64,000 nucleotides of DNA from Mesostigma viride. Lineage: Eukaryota; Streptophyta; Mesostigmatophyceae; Mesostigmatales; Mesostigmataceae. The stretch is taken from contig RPFO01000380.1 of NCBI GenBank assembly GCA_009746045.1, positions 1,087,843 through 1,151,842 of the forward strand. The letters run 5' to 3'. Below the pieces are notes generated by a model. The model was not told the origin of the DNA. It did no database searches and saw nothing but the letters and a program-made list of their open reading frames with translations. Both the position numbers and the translations under genes were made by a program. Positions 23,450 to 35,882 of this stretch are shown here, piece by piece (the stretch's first letter is position 1; each line of letters opens with the position of its first letter).

Positions 23450-26400
23450 TAAATACCTAGTTAGGGTGGGGTGCTGGCAAGCATAAATACCTAGGGGGGG
23501 GTGCTGGCATGCATAAATACGTCGGGGGGGGCTGGCATGCATAAATACCTAGGGGGGGGCTGGCATGCATAAATACCTAGGGGGGGTGCTGGCATGCATA
23601 AATACCGAGGGGGGGTGCTGGCATGCATAAATACCGAGGGGGGGTGCTGGCATGCATAAATACCTAGGGGGGGTGCTGGCATGCATAAGTACGTCGGGGG
23701 GTGCTGGCATGCATAAATACCGAGGGGGGGTGCTGGCATGCATAAATACCTAGGGGGGGTGCTGGCATGCATAAATACCGAGGGGGGTGCTGGCATGCAT
23801 AAATACCGAGGGGGGGTGCTGGCATGCATAAATACCTAGGGGGGGTGCTGGCAAGCATAAATACCGAGGGGGGGTGCTGGCATGCATAAATACCGAGGGG
23901 GGGTGCTGGCATGCATAAATACCTAGGGGGGGTGCTGGCATGCATAAATACCGAGGGGGGGTGCTGGCATGCATAAATACCGAGGGGGGGTGCTGGCATG
24001 CATAAATACCTAGGGGGGGCTGGCATGCATAAATACCTAGGGGGGGTGCTGGCATGCATAAATACCGAGGGGGGGTGCTGGCATGCATAAATACCTAGGG
24101 GGGGTGCTGGCATGCATAAATACCTAGGGGGGGTGCTGGCATGCATAAATACCGAGGGGGGGTGCTGGCATGCATAAATACCGAGGGGGGTGCTGGCATG
24201 CATAAATACCTAGGGGGGGTGCTGGCATGCATAAATACCGAGGGGGGGTGCTGGCATGCATAAATACCGAGGGGGGGTGCTGGCATGCATAAATACCGAG
24301 GGGGGGTGCTGGCATGCATAAATACCGAGGGGGGGTGCTGGCATGCATAAATACCTAGGGGGGGTGCTGGCATGCATAAATACCTAGGGGGGGTGCTGGC
24401 ATGCATAAATACCTAGGGGGGGTGCTGGCATGCATAAATACCGAGGGGGGGTGCTGGCATGCATAAATACCTAGGGGGGGTGCTGGCATGCATAAATACC
24501 TAGGGGGGGTGCTGGCATGCATAAAAAATTTGGGGGTGCTGGCATGCATAAATACCTAGGGGGGGTGCTGGCATGCATAAATACGTCGGGGGGGTGCTGG
24601 CATGCATAAATACCGAGGGGGGGTGCTGGCATGCATAAATACCTAGGGGGGGTGCTGGCATGCATAAATACCTAGGGGGGGTGCTGGCATGCATAAATAC
24701 CTAGGGGGGGTGCTGGCATGCATAAATACCTAGGGGGGGTGCTGGCATGCATAAATACCTAGGGGGGGTGCTGGCATGCATAAATACCTAGGGGGGGTGC
24801 TGGCATGCATAAATACCTAGGGGGGTGCTGGCATGCATAAATACCTAGGGGGGGTGCTGGCATGCATAAATACCTAGGGGGGGTGCTGGCATGCATAAAT
24901 ACCTAGGGGGGGTGCTGGCATGCATAAATACCGAGGGGGGGTGCTGGCATGCATAAATACCTAGGGGGGGTGCTGGCATGCATAAATACCTAGGGGGGGT
25001 GCTGGCATGCATAAATACCTAGGGGGGGTGCTGGCATGCATAAATACCGAGGGGGGGTGCTGGCATGCATAAATACCTAGGGGGGGTGCTGGCATGCATA
25101 AATACCGAGGGGGGGTGCTGGCATGCATAAATACCTAGGGGGGGTGCTGGCATGCATAAATACCGAGGGGGGGTGCTGGCATGCATAAATACCTAGGGGG
25201 GGGCTGGCATGCATAAATACCTAGGGGGGGTGCTGGCATGCATAAATACCTAGGGGGGGGCTGGCATGCATAAATACCTAGGGGGGGTGCTGGCATGCAT
25301 AAATACCTAGGGGGGGTGCTGGCATGCATAAATACCTAGGGGGGGTGCTGGCATGCATAAATACCTAGGGGGGGTGCTGGCATGCATAAATACCTAGGGG
25401 GGGTGCTGGCATGCATAAATACCTAGGGGGGGTGCTGGCATGCATAAATACCTAGGGGGGGTGCTGGCATGCATAAATACCGAGGGGGGGTGCTGGCATG
25501 CATAAATACCGAGGGGGGGTGCTGGCATGCATAAATACCTAGGGGGGGTGCTGGCATGCATAAATACCGAGGGGGGGTGCTGGCATGCATAAATACCGAG
25601 GGGGGGTGCTGGCATGCATAAATACCGAGGGGGGGTGCTGGCATGCATAAATACCGAGGGGGGTGCTGGCATGCATAAATACCGAGGGGGGGTGCTGGCA
25701 TGCATAAATACCTAGGGGGGGTGCTGGCATGCATAAATACCGAGGGGGGGTGCTGGCATGCATAAATACCTAGGGGGGGTGCTGGCATGCATAAATACCG
25801 AGGGGGGGTGCTGGCATGCATAAATACCGAGGGGGGGTGCTGGCATGCATAAATACCGAGGGGGGGTGCTGGCATGCATAAATACCGAGGGGGGGTGCTG
25901 GCATGCATAAATACCTAGGGGGGGTGCTGGCATGCATAAATACCGAGGGGGGGTGCTGGCATGCATAAATACCTAGAAGGGGGGCTGGCATGCATAAATA
26001 CCTAGGGGGGGTGCTGGCATGCATAAATACCTAGAAGGGGGGCTGGCATGCATAAATACCTAGGGGGGGTGCTGGCATGCATAAATACCGAGGGGGGGTG
26101 CTGGCATGCATAAATACCGAGGGGGGGTGCTGGCAAGCATAAATACCGAGGGGGGGGCTGGCATGCATAAATACCGAGGGGGGGTGCTGGCATGCATAAA
26201 TACCTAGGGGGGGTGCTGGCATGCATAAATACCGAGGGGGGGTGCTGGCATGCATAAATACCTAGGGGGGGTGCTGGCATGCATAAATACCTAGGGGGGG
26301 TGCTGGCATGCATAAATACCGAGGGGGGGTGCTGGCATGCATAAATACCTAGGGGGGGTGCTGGCATGCATAAATACCTAGGGGGGGTGCTGGCATGCAT

Positions 26401-29400
26401 AAATACCTAGGGGGGGTGCTGGCATGCATAAATACCTAGGGGGGGTGCTGGCATGCATAAATACCGAGGGGGGGTGCTGGCATGCATAAATACCGAGGGG
26501 GGGTGCTGGCATGCATAAATACCTAGGGGGGGTGCTGGCATGCATAAATACCGAGGGGGGGTGCTGGCATGCATAAATACCGAGGGGGGGTGCTGGCATG
26601 CATAAATACCTAGGGGGGGTGCTGGCATGCATAAATACCTAGGGGGGGTGCTGGCATGCATAAATACCTAGGGGGGGTGCTGGCATGCATAAATACCTAG
26701 GGGGGGTGCTGGCATGCATAAATACCTAGGGGGGGTGCTGGCATGCATAAATACCGAGGGGGGTGCTGGCATGCATAAATACCTAGGGGGGGTGCTGGCA
26801 TGCATAAATACCTAGGGGGGGTGCTGGCATGCATAAATACCTAGGGGGGGTGCTGGCATGCATAAATACCGAGGGGGGGTGCTGGCATGCATAAATACCT
26901 AGGGGGGGTGCTGGCATGCATAAATACCGAGGGGGGGTGCTGGCATGCATAAATACCGAGGGGGGGTGCTGGCATGCATAAATACCGAGGGGGGGTGCTG
27001 GCAAGCATAAATACCGAGGGGGGGTGCTGGCATGCATAAATACCTAGGGGTTCAGCTGCCATTCGTACCTTTTTTTCTGTTTTTATTTTTAAATGGGGGC
27101 CGGCCTGGGGCAGCGGCGGCGGGTGGAAGAAAACTGATAGCGTTGTTGTGCATCCCGTGACCACCGGCCACCAAACGGAGGCACGACACCAAGGCAGATC
27201 AAGCACCAAAGGAAGCAGCAAGGACGTTGACGTTAGTAACCAAGAATGGGGTGCTGGCATGCATAAATACCGAGGGGGGGTGCTGGCAAGCATAAATACC
27301 GAGGGGGGGTGCTGGCATGCATAAATACCTAGGGGGGGTGCTGGCATGCATAAATACCGAGGGGGGGTGCTGGCATGCATAAATACCGAGGGGGGGTGCT
27401 GGCATGCATAAATACCGAGGGGGGGTGCTGGCATGCATAAATACCTAGGGGTTCAGCTGCCATTCGTACCTTTTTTTCTGTTTTTATTTTTTAATGGGGG
27501 CCGGCCTGGGGCAGCGGCGGCGGGTGGAAGAAAACTGATAGCGTTGTTGTGCATCCCGTGACCACCGGCCACCAAACGGAGGCACGACACCAAGGCAGAT
27601 CAAGCACCAAAGGAAGCAGCAAGGACGTTGACGTTAGTAACCAAGAATGGGGGTGCTGGCATGCATAAATACCGAGGGGGGGGTGCTGGCAAGCATAAAT
27701 ACCGAGGGGGGGGTGCTGGCATGCATAAATACCTAGGGGGGGGTGCTGGCATGCATAAATACCTAGGGGGGGGTGCTGGCATGCATAAATACCTAGGGGG
27801 GGTGCTGGCATGCATAAATACCGAGGGGGGGTGCTGGCATGCATAAATACCTAGGGGGGGGTGCTGGCATGCATAAATACCGAGGGGGGGGTGCTGGCAA
27901 GCATAAATACCGAGGGGGGGGTGCTGGCATGCATAAATACCGAGGGGGGGGTGCTGGCATGCATAAATACCTAGGGGGGGGGGCTGGCATGCATAAATAC
28001 CGAGGGGGGGTGCTGGCATGCATAAATACCGAGGGGGGTGCTGGCATGCATAAATACCTAGAAGGGGGGCTGGCATGCATAAATACCTAGAAGGGGGTGC
28101 TGGCATGCATAAATACCTAGGGGTTCAGCTGCCATTCGTACCTTTTTTTCTGTTTTTATTTTTTAATGGGGGCCGGCCTGGGGCAGCGGCGGCGGGTGGA
28201 AGAAAACTGATAGCGTTGTTGTGCATCCCGTGACCACCGGCCACCAAACGGAGGCACGACACCAAGGCAGATCAAGCACCAAAGGAAGCAGCAAGGACGT
28301 TGACGTTAGTAACCAAGAATGGGGTGCTGGCATGCATAAATACCGAGGGGGGTGCTGGCAAGCATAAATACCGAGGGGGGGTGCTGGCATGCATAAATAC
28401 CTAGGGGGGGTGCTGGCATGCATAAATACCGAGGGGGGGTGCTGGCATGCATAAATACCTAGGGGGGTGCTGGCATGCATAAATACCTAGGGGGGTGCTG
28501 GCATGCATAAATACCTAGAAGGGGGGCTGGCATGCATAAATACCGAGGGGGGGTGCTGGCATGCATAAATACCGAGGGGGGGGTGCTGGCATGCATAAAT
28601 ACCTAGGGGTTCAGCTGCCATTCGTACCTTTTTTTCTGTTTTTATTTTTTAATGGGGGCCGGCCTGGGGCAGCGGCGGCGGGTGGAAGAAAACTGATAGC
28701 GTTGTTGTGCATCCCGTGACCACCGGCCACCAAACGGAGGCACGACACCAAGGCAGATCAAGCACCAAAGGAAGCAGCAAGGACGTTGACGTTAGTAACC
28801 AAGAATGGGGGTGCTGGCATGCATAAATACCGAGGGGGGGTGCTGGCAAGCATAAATACCGAGGGGGGGTGCTGGCATGCATAAATACCTAGGGGGGGTG
28901 CTGGCATGCATAAATACCGAGGGGGGGTGCTGGCATGCATAAATACCTAGGGGGGGTGCTGGCATGCATAAATACCTAGGGGGGGTGCTGGCATGCATAA
29001 ATACCGAGGGGGGTGCTGGCATGCATAAATACCGAGGGGGGGTGCTGGCATGCATAAATACCTAGGGGGGGTGCTGGCATGCATAAATACCGAGGGGGGG
29101 TGCTGGCATGCATAAATACCGAGGGGGGGTGCTGGCATGCATAAATACCTAGGGGGGTGCTGGCATGCATAAATACCTAGGGGGGGTGCTGGCATGCATA
29201 AATACCGAGGGGGGGTGCTGGCATGCATAAATACCTAGGGGGGGTGCTGGCATGCATAAATACCTAGGGGGGGTGCTGGCATGCATAAATACCGAGGGGG
29301 GGTGCTGGCATGCATAAATACCTAGGGGGGTGCTGGCATGCATAAATACCTAGGGGGGGTGCTGGCATGCATAAATACCTAGGGGGGGTGCTGGCATGCA

Positions 29401-30160
29401 TAAATACCGAGGGGGGGTGCTGGCAAGCATAAATACCGAGGGGGGGTGCTGGCATGCATAAATACCTAGGGGGGGTGCTGGCATGCATAAATACCTAGGG
29501 GGGGTGCTGGCATGCATAAATACCTAGGGGGGGTGCTGGCATGCATAAATACCTAGGGGGGGTGCTGGCATGCATAAATACCGAGGGGGGTGCTGGCATG
29601 CATAAATACCGAGGGGGGGTGCTGGCATGCATAAATACCTAGGGGGGGGTGCTGGCATGCATAAATACCGAGGGGGGTGCTGGCATGCATAAATACCGAG
29701 GGGGGTGCTGGCATGCATAAATACCTAGGGGGGGTGCTGGCATGCATAAATACCGAGGGGGGGTGCTGGCATGCATAAATACCGAGGGGGGTGCTGGCAT
29801 GCATAAATACCGAGGGGGGGTGCTGGCATGCATAAATACCGAGGGGGGGTGCTGGCAAGCATAAATACCGAGGGGGGGTGCTGGCATGCATAAATACCTA
29901 GGGGTTCAGCTGCCATTCGTACCTTTTTTTCTGTTTTTATTTTTTAATGGGGGCCGGCCTGGGGCAGCGGCGGCGGGTGGAAGAAAACTGATAGCGTTGT
30001 TGTGCATCCCGTGACCACCGGCCACCAAACGGAGGCACGACACCAAGGCAGATCAAGCACCAAAGGAAGCAGCAAGGACGTTGACGTTAGTAACCAAGAA
30101 TGGGGGTGCTGGCATGCATAAATACCGAGGGGGGGTGCTGGCATGCATAAATACCGAGGG
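23450..30160. repeat. 29-bp minisatellite, roughly 200 copies
   Basis: The unit is TGCTGGCATGCATAAATACC then TAG or GAG and a G-run. It differs mostly at one position (CTAG versus CGAG), in G-run length (5-9), and by rare CATGC to CAAGC changes. Six 200-bp spacers interrupt the right half. Frames reading HASTPPRYLCMPAPPLGIYACQ are artefacts of 29 bp cycling through three frames without stops. Confidence 0.95.
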
Positions 30161-30360
30161 GTTCAGCTGCCATTCGTACCTTTTTTTCTGTTTTTATTTT
30201 TTAATGGGGGCCGGCCTGGGGCAGCGGCGGCGGGTGGAAGAAAACTGATAGCGTTGTTGTGCATCCCGTGACCACCGGCCACCAAACGGAGGCACGACAC
30301 CAAGGCAGATCAAGCACCAAAGGAAGCAGCAAGGACGTTGACGTTAGTAACCAAGAATGG
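27050..30360. repeat. Six near-identical 200-bp spacers within the minisatellite
   Basis: Copies at 27050-27249, 27451-27650, 28123-28322, 28609-28808, 29904-30103 and 30161-30360, each exactly 200 bp. They start GTTCAGCTGCCATTCGTACC and end GTTAGTAACCAAGAATGG. The first copy differs by one base (TTTTTAAATG versus TTTTTTAATG). The last leads into unique DNA at 30361, so the spacer is the original array border, copied inward with blocks of the 29-bp repeat. Confidence 0.92.
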
Positions 30361-31050
30361 GAGCCGGGGGAAAGATCATATGGCGCTGCCATGGCAAGAA
30401 AACCCAGCAACGCAGCTATGGCGCAACCCAGAAACGAAAACATTTGCGACAGCCTGCTTCAATAATGCTTGGATTCACACAAATGAACAAGTGGGGCTTA
30501 CCAATCCAATCGATGGTCTCGGCTTGCTCGCAAATCCCTGCAACCAAACGAGAACCGACAAAAACACTCACACTCCCCCGTCAGCGACCGGCACCACGAC
30601 ACCAAAAAAGCGACGAAATTATCTGTCTCACACTCCCCCGTCATCGAGCTGCTTGTGGACAACTATCTGTCAAAAGCATCCATGTACAACCACCGCCATT
30701 GCTCACCTCTTTTCACACTCTTCGGCTGCACACAATGGCGTTGCTCAGTCGAATATGGCTGTCGGGTTGCTAATATCGTTGTCACTTTCGGCCGATGTCG
30801 CGAATACCCGCCGTTGATGCTCGGGTGCAAGGTGCATCCACGGTGTCGGTCTTCCAGGAGGGCTGGAAAGCGCCAACGCAGCACCTGCAATTCAAATTCC
30901 CTGGTGCTGGTATGCCGACGCGCAAATGGAATGGCGCGGCGCCTAAAAGGCGCCGCGCGCGGGAAAAAAATTTACGCGCCAAACGATATGGCGCGGCGCC
31001 GGGACGGCGCCGCGCTGAAAAATACTTGCAGTCGCAACTGTGACGCGGAG
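30361..31050. other. Unique GC-rich DNA with two GCGC hairpins
   Basis: No convincing gene. Two direct copies of a hairpin, ATGGCGCGGCGCC then GGCGCCGCGC with 5-nt loops, lie at about 30933-30960 and 30990-31016. Confidence 0.5.
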
Positions 31051-31255
31051 ATGCACACAGCTCGAGCCCATTTTTTCACATTCCTGCTACCTGATTGGAC
31101 GCCTGGCGGAGGAAGCTTTTCACGGCGCGACGCTGACGCCGTGTGGCGCCACATGGACGCGGCGCTGCACACAGCTCGAGCCCATTTTTTCACATTCCTG
31201 CTACCTGATTGGACGCCTGGCGGAGGAAGCTTTTCACGGCGCGACGCCGAGGGGC
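31050..31255. repeat. About 105-bp direct duplication
   Basis: Two copies contain CACAGCTCGAGCCCATTTTT, TCACATTCCTGCTACCTGAT and TTTTCACGGCGCGACGC. The second is followed by a TATA-like GTATATAAGC at about 31266, then the Pol III-like module, so they may be upstream promoter repeats. Confidence 0.7.
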
Positions 31256-31329
31256 TTCAAAAACGTATATAAGCAGGCAAAATTTCTCCGAAATTTAATG
31301 AACGAGCGCGACGCGGAGACCATGCTAGT

Positions 31330-31443
31330 GTGCGGAACTGGTGAACCACACCGGTACGGGACAGATTCTTGGCTGATCCTCGTAGTACCTCGTGAACACG
31401 TCTAGTAGGCCCGGGTTCAACTCCCGTCGTAACATTTTTTTTT
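31330..31443 (+). ncRNA. tRNA-related Pol III unit (SINE-like)
   Basis: A-box-like TGGCTGATCCT at 31370-31380, B box GGTTCAACTCC at 31414-31424, and a T9 run at 31435-31443 as a Pol III terminator. A T-arm-like stem (CCGGG/CCCG) surrounds the B box, but no acceptor stem pairs, so it is not a functional tRNA. TGTGCGGAAC at its start is shared with the fold-back element at 15677-15886, which suggests one SINE-like family. Confidence 0.35.
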
Positions 31444-31870
31444 GGGTTGGTGTGGCAAGCCTATAAAGCAATCCGCAAACCACTACACGGCTGGTAAGAT
31501 TTAATATAATTAGCAACCTAATAGCTATATCAAAAATGTTTATGGGCATGGAAATTTTTAATATGTTGATATTAGACTGCAATGAAACGAATATGCAACC
31601 TGCCCCCCTATGTTTAATACAATAATATTATTATTATTTGTGGCATGAATATAATAATTGTGTGAAATACAATGCTATGTGCAATATATTGCTGGTATGC
31701 CATGCAATTGTAACCAACAGGTGCAAGACCAAAAGGCGTCTTCAGGGCCCACCTGCTGCGAACAAGAGCTATGGCGGCGGGCGGTGCGTGCAGGGTTACG
31801 GATTTACGGGGTTGTTGACCACCAAATTTGTTGTTACGTGTGTTATGGAAACATTTCAGTCGAATTTCTG
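31444..31870. other. AT-rich intergenic, no gene recognised
   Basis: Unique sequence with runs of AT and ATT. No coding signal. A decayed palindrome (CCAACGGTCGTTAAGG) at 31875 marks the start of the next array. Confidence 0.5.
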
Positions 31871-31874
31871 GGTT

Positions 31875-32490
31875 CCAACGGTCGTTAAGGTTATAAAAAG
31901 TGCGTTGGGATTCGGAAATTCACATCCTGGCGTGTAAAAAATGCAGGTGTTGGCGAGTTTTCGGCCCGCTTTCAGGGGTCCAACGGCCGTTGGGTGTCGA
32001 AAATGCATGTGTTGGCGTGTTTCAGGCCCACTTTCAGGGGTCCAACGGCCGTTGGACGTCGAAAATGCATGTGTTGGCGTGTTTTCGGCCCGCTTTCAGG
32101 GGTCCAACGGCCGTTGGGTGTCGAAAATGCATGTAAAGGGCGTGTTTCAGGCCCACTTTCAGGGGTCCAACGGCCGTTGGGTGTCGAAAATGCATGTGTT
32201 GGCGTGTTTTCGGCCCGCTTTCAGGGGTCCAACGGCCGTTGGGTGTCGAAAATGCATGTGTTGGCGTGTTTCAGGCCCACTTTCAGGGGTCCAACGGCCG
32301 TTGGGTGTCGAAAATGCATGTGTTGGCGTGTTTTCGGCCCGCTTTCTGGGGTCCAACGGCCGTTGGGTGTCGAAAATGCATGTGTTGGCGTGTTTCAGGC
32401 CCACTTTCGGGGGTCCAACGGCCGTTGGGTGTCGAAAATGCATGTGTTGGCGTGTTTCAGGCGTACTTTCAGGGGTCCAACGGCCGTTGG
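31875..32490. repeat. 62-bp tandem array carrying the 14-bp palindrome (9 perfect copies)
   Basis: Palindromes start at 31980, 32042, 32104, 32167, 32229, 32291, 32353, 32415 and 32477, after a decayed one at 31875. The unit continues GTGTCGAAAATGCATGTG, TTGGCGTGTTT and CTTTCAGGGGT. Units alternate between TTTTCGGCCCGC and TTTCAGGCCCAC. Only the palindrome is shared with the 46-bp and 207-bp arrays. Confidence 0.93.
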
Positions 32491-32559
32491 GACCTACAAA
32501 TTGGGTAATTGTTGGAAAGCAATAATTTGATAAAAGTCAAAACTTCGTCTGGATTCTGT

Positions 32560-35500
32560 ATGCGCGCGGATGCAGGTGAAGCGCACAACAAAGACCTAAG
32601 TCTCAAGTACGTCGAGATCAAGGGCAACCAACTTGCCCTCGACATGGCCAGCGCAATGGAATACTTGCTGAAGGACAACAATCACAAGACTGAAAACACG
32701 AAAACTGCAGTAGGCTTGAGGGCGCTTGAGCGGCTGCCAGGTGCGGTTGTGAAGGTTATGGGGAAACAGTACCGCCCTGCGCTGAAAAGAAAGGCGTCGG
32801 AGTCCTTCGCTCAGGAGGTTGTCGCTAATATCGTGCAAGGTTTCCAGGAATTGGGCAAGTCGGATGAGCACAGGAACGCGAAGTGCGCTGTGCTGTCAAT
32901 GTGCTTGGGAAAGGACGGCATGAACAATCAAGGGCATTGCACTCTCGCGCGGCTGCTTCACGTCACGCCCAAGGATATCCAGACCGCAAGGGGAATGAGG
33001 ATGGGGGGCGACCTTCCCGCCCTGAAGGCGCCCCCTCGTGCTTTACGGTCGGACAAGTTTCCGGAGGAGGTCAAAGAAATCGTCGGGAGTTACTGGTTGT
33101 CAGACCTAAACACGAGGGCGTCTCCCAACCATAAGGACGTGGTCAATGAGTTCGAAAGGAAGGGAAACGCCAGGATTCTCATTTCCTCCCAGGGCGGAAG
33201 GTACTATTTGGACTCGCTTGAAACGATTTACAAGCGGTTCTGTTCTGACGCGTCGCCGTACAAGGGAGGTATCGTGACGACTGCGGACGGGACAAGGTAC
33301 AAGGTGGGGTACACGAAGTTCGTGGAGTTCATGCCCAAGTGCGTAAAGGGCGTGTGGAAGGACCGGGACTTGTGCGCATGCGAAAAGCACGTCGTCTTCG
33401 AGTCTCTGCTCTCTGCCTTCACCAAAGGCGTCAAGGAGTTGAAGAGCACGCTGGAGATCGAGGAGAGGGAGGGTATCCCTTCCGTGCCTGACAATGCCCA
33501 TGATTTCGTTCGACGTTTCACCTGCCACAGGGCTGAGAGGGGGGAGGGGGGGCAAGGAGGGGGAGGACGGGCGGCCCGTTCGTTAACGTCCCAATGAACT
33601 GCTTGGAAGGGACGTGCAACGAGTGTGGGATTTCCGAGTTCATCGTGACGGACCAGATGAAGGGGTGGACAAAGAAGTACACGTGGTTCGACTTCATAAA
33701 GGAGGGCACAGCGCCCCGTGGGACGGTAAGCATGTATATTTGCATCGTTGAATATATATATGTAGACTTTCATACTTCCAACGGCCGTTGGCGTTGGGAA
33801 ATTCCCAGCTGCTGACTTCCATTCTTCGGTCAATCCATGGTGCGCGGGCATGTATATTTGCATCGTTGAATATATATATGTAGACTTTCATACTTCCAAC
33901 GGCCGTTGGCGTTGGGAAATTCCCAGCTGCTGACTTCCATTCTTCGGTCATTCCATGGTGCGCGGGTGTGTTGTGTTGCAGGAGGAGGATGTGGCGCCGC
34001 AAATGAACCTGCAGCAAAAACTCATCAAGTCAACCCTCTCGGAGCTCCATGAACTCATTACGGCGCGCTTCCCGGAATTCGCCATTCACGTCCATACATG
34101 GGCCTGGCAGCACCACGCTTACAAGGAGTGCATTGACGTGATGCCGCTGGGAACGGTGGTGGTCCTGATGGACTACTCGGAGAACTATTCGGACCACCTG
34201 CAGAAACAGTTGCAGGCGCAGTACTGGTACCCAAGTAGTTACGTCCTGATGCCGGTGATCGTGATGTACCGTGATCCCGTATCGCTGGAAATCAAAAGGG
34301 TGAAGCACGATTACATGGGGAAGGACGTACCGAGGAATGCCCAGACCCTGGAGTTCGTGATGAAGAATACCCTTAAGGTGCTGAGGGAGGAGGGGGTGGA
34401 GGTGAGGAACTGGATCAGTTGGTCCGACAACTGTAAGGAGCAGTTCCAATCCCGGTATGTGGTGGCGATGGCTGCGGACCTGCTCGAGGCCGACCCCGAC
34501 TTGGACACATTGGAGTGGAACTACTCATGTGCAGGACATGGGAAGGGGGAGTCGGACGGGGAGGGGGGGACGGTGAAAAGCATCCTCAAAAGAGCGCAGA
34601 TGCAGGAGGACAATCGGAACCTGAATACGGTGGAGGCACTGGTGGCCTACCTGAACCGGGATTGGAGAACCGGCAAAGACTCGAGTCGACCATCGGCACA
34701 ATCGGACGTGGTTCGACGGGCATTTCTTCTCGATAACGTAAGTAAAGACAGTTGCTTTCTGGTGGTCAAGTGCAGTTCTATAATTTGTCTCTGGTTACAC
34801 TTTACAGAGGACAGCTTCCTTGATGCAGTTTGAAGTTTCATAAGGCCAACGGCCGTTGGAGCTGGAAAATCATATAATTGTAGAGTGCCAACGGCCGTTG
34901 GAGTTGAGAAATGTACTTATAAAGTTTCCAAGGGCCAACGGCCGTTGGAGTTTGGAAATCTTATAATTGTTGAGTGCCAACGGCCGTTGGAGTTGGGAAA
35001 TGTGCTGTGATGTTGTTTCATGGATTTACAATTGCAGATTCCCACGTCCGGTAAGGAGCGAGGCCCGATCCGAGATATCTCCACGGCACACCAGTGGCGA
35101 CTGGACAAAAAGGGCGAGCAGGTCGAGGTGGTTCAGCTCAGGCGTTTTTCATGCTTCAGTTGTGCGGAGTGCCGAGAGGGCAAGTGGAGGACATGCCCAA
35201 ATGATTGGAGCAGCTCGTCGTGGACTGTAAAACTCCAGGCGAGTAAGTCGCGGAACCCCACGCGATATCCGGGAACCCGCCTGAACCACCTTCAAACGGC
35301 AAGAAACGAGTTGGGGCGTGGTTTGCAGGAGGGGGAGGCCGTCGCAGTCGCATCTGAGAGGGGGCACAAGGACCATGTGCCCGACCACCCGTACTGGTTG
35401 GCGAAAGTTGTTCGAGTCGCCCACCAACTCGACAAGGATGAGTGTTTAAACAAACATACCGGGGGGGGGGCGAGGTTTTTAAGAAAGGCAACTGGGTAAT

Positions 35501-35705
35501 GTACGTAAAATACTTCGAGAGGTGCTCCTCCTCCGGATCGGACGCCCGACGCTTCTTCTGGAACCCAGACGACCGAGAACCCTTAACTGCAATCGTGTGC
35601 TACCTGAGCGTCGCAAAGGTCACGAAGGGCAAGTGGGAAGGACATCCGGACAACACGCGACAGGGCTGGTTCACAATTGCGAAGAAGGTGGACGCCGAAA
35701 TTACG
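32560..35705 (+). CDS. Transposase-like gene with introns (SENY / DNCxxQF / HGKGxxDGxGGTVK family)
   Basis: Exons: about 32560-33725 (frame change in a G-rich tract at 33540-33566), 33982-34737 and 35038-35705 (frame change in ten G's at 35461-35470). Introns are GT-AG, phase 0: 33726-33981 and 34738-35037; a third donor GTACGT starts at 35706. Motifs: CLEGTCNECG before the first intron, VLMDYSENY (about 34165), SWSDNCKEQFQSR (about 34415) and HGKGESDGEGGTVK (about 34538), which I recall from uncharacterised transposase-like proteins of animals and other eukaryotes. The Asp residues in these motifs are plausible catalytic acids. The C-terminal part (GNWVMYVKYFERC, RRFFWNPDD) resembles the BAH-like ends of those proteins. 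The last exon is not found before the GT-rich DNA. It could be a domesticated or decaying transposon gene. Confidence 0.6.
33726..33981 (+). other. Intron 1: two tandem 118-bp units, each with a palindrome
   Basis: Donor GTAAGC, acceptor TTGTGTTGCAG. Contains palindromes at 33778-33791 and 33896-33909 inside two near-identical units (ATATATATGTAGACTTTCAT, GGGAAATTCCCAGCTGCTGA, CCATGGTGCGCGGG). The intron has grown by duplicating its palindrome-bearing half. Confidence 0.75.
34738..35037 (+). other. Intron 2: four palindromes
   Basis: Donor GTAAGT, acceptor TTACAATTGCAG. Palindromes at 34846-34859, 34888-34901, 34935-34948 and 34977-34990. The units (GGAGTTGRGAAATGT and GGAGYTKGAAATCWTATAAT) alternate. 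Confidence 0.8.
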
Positions 35706-35868
35706 GTACGTCATTCCAAACATAACTGTGTAAAATTGGTGTTTGTATGTCCCATGTGTTTTTTTGTCGACGTTCGTTCACCTTACTACTACATTACATA
35801 CGGGGCAATGGCAGCCTATACTTTAGCTTGGCTGAATGGCGCAGTTCGCATATCTTAATTTCTCAAAG

Positions 35869-35882
35869 CCAACGGCCGTTGG
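35869..35882. repeat. Palindrome in presumed intron 3
   Basis: CCAACGGCCGTTGG about 165 bp after the third donor. It is the last copy in the window; none occurs from here to 64000. Confidence 0.85.

Noticed and set aside
22073-30160. EGGR/PSFP and HASTPP/YLCMPAPP repeat proteins
   Set aside because: Products of purine microsatellite and 29-bp minisatellite; frames shift wherever G-run length changes.
31330-31443. Functional tRNA gene
   Set aside because: Only A/B-box-like motifs and a T-arm-like stem are present; no acceptor stem or anticodon arm pairs.
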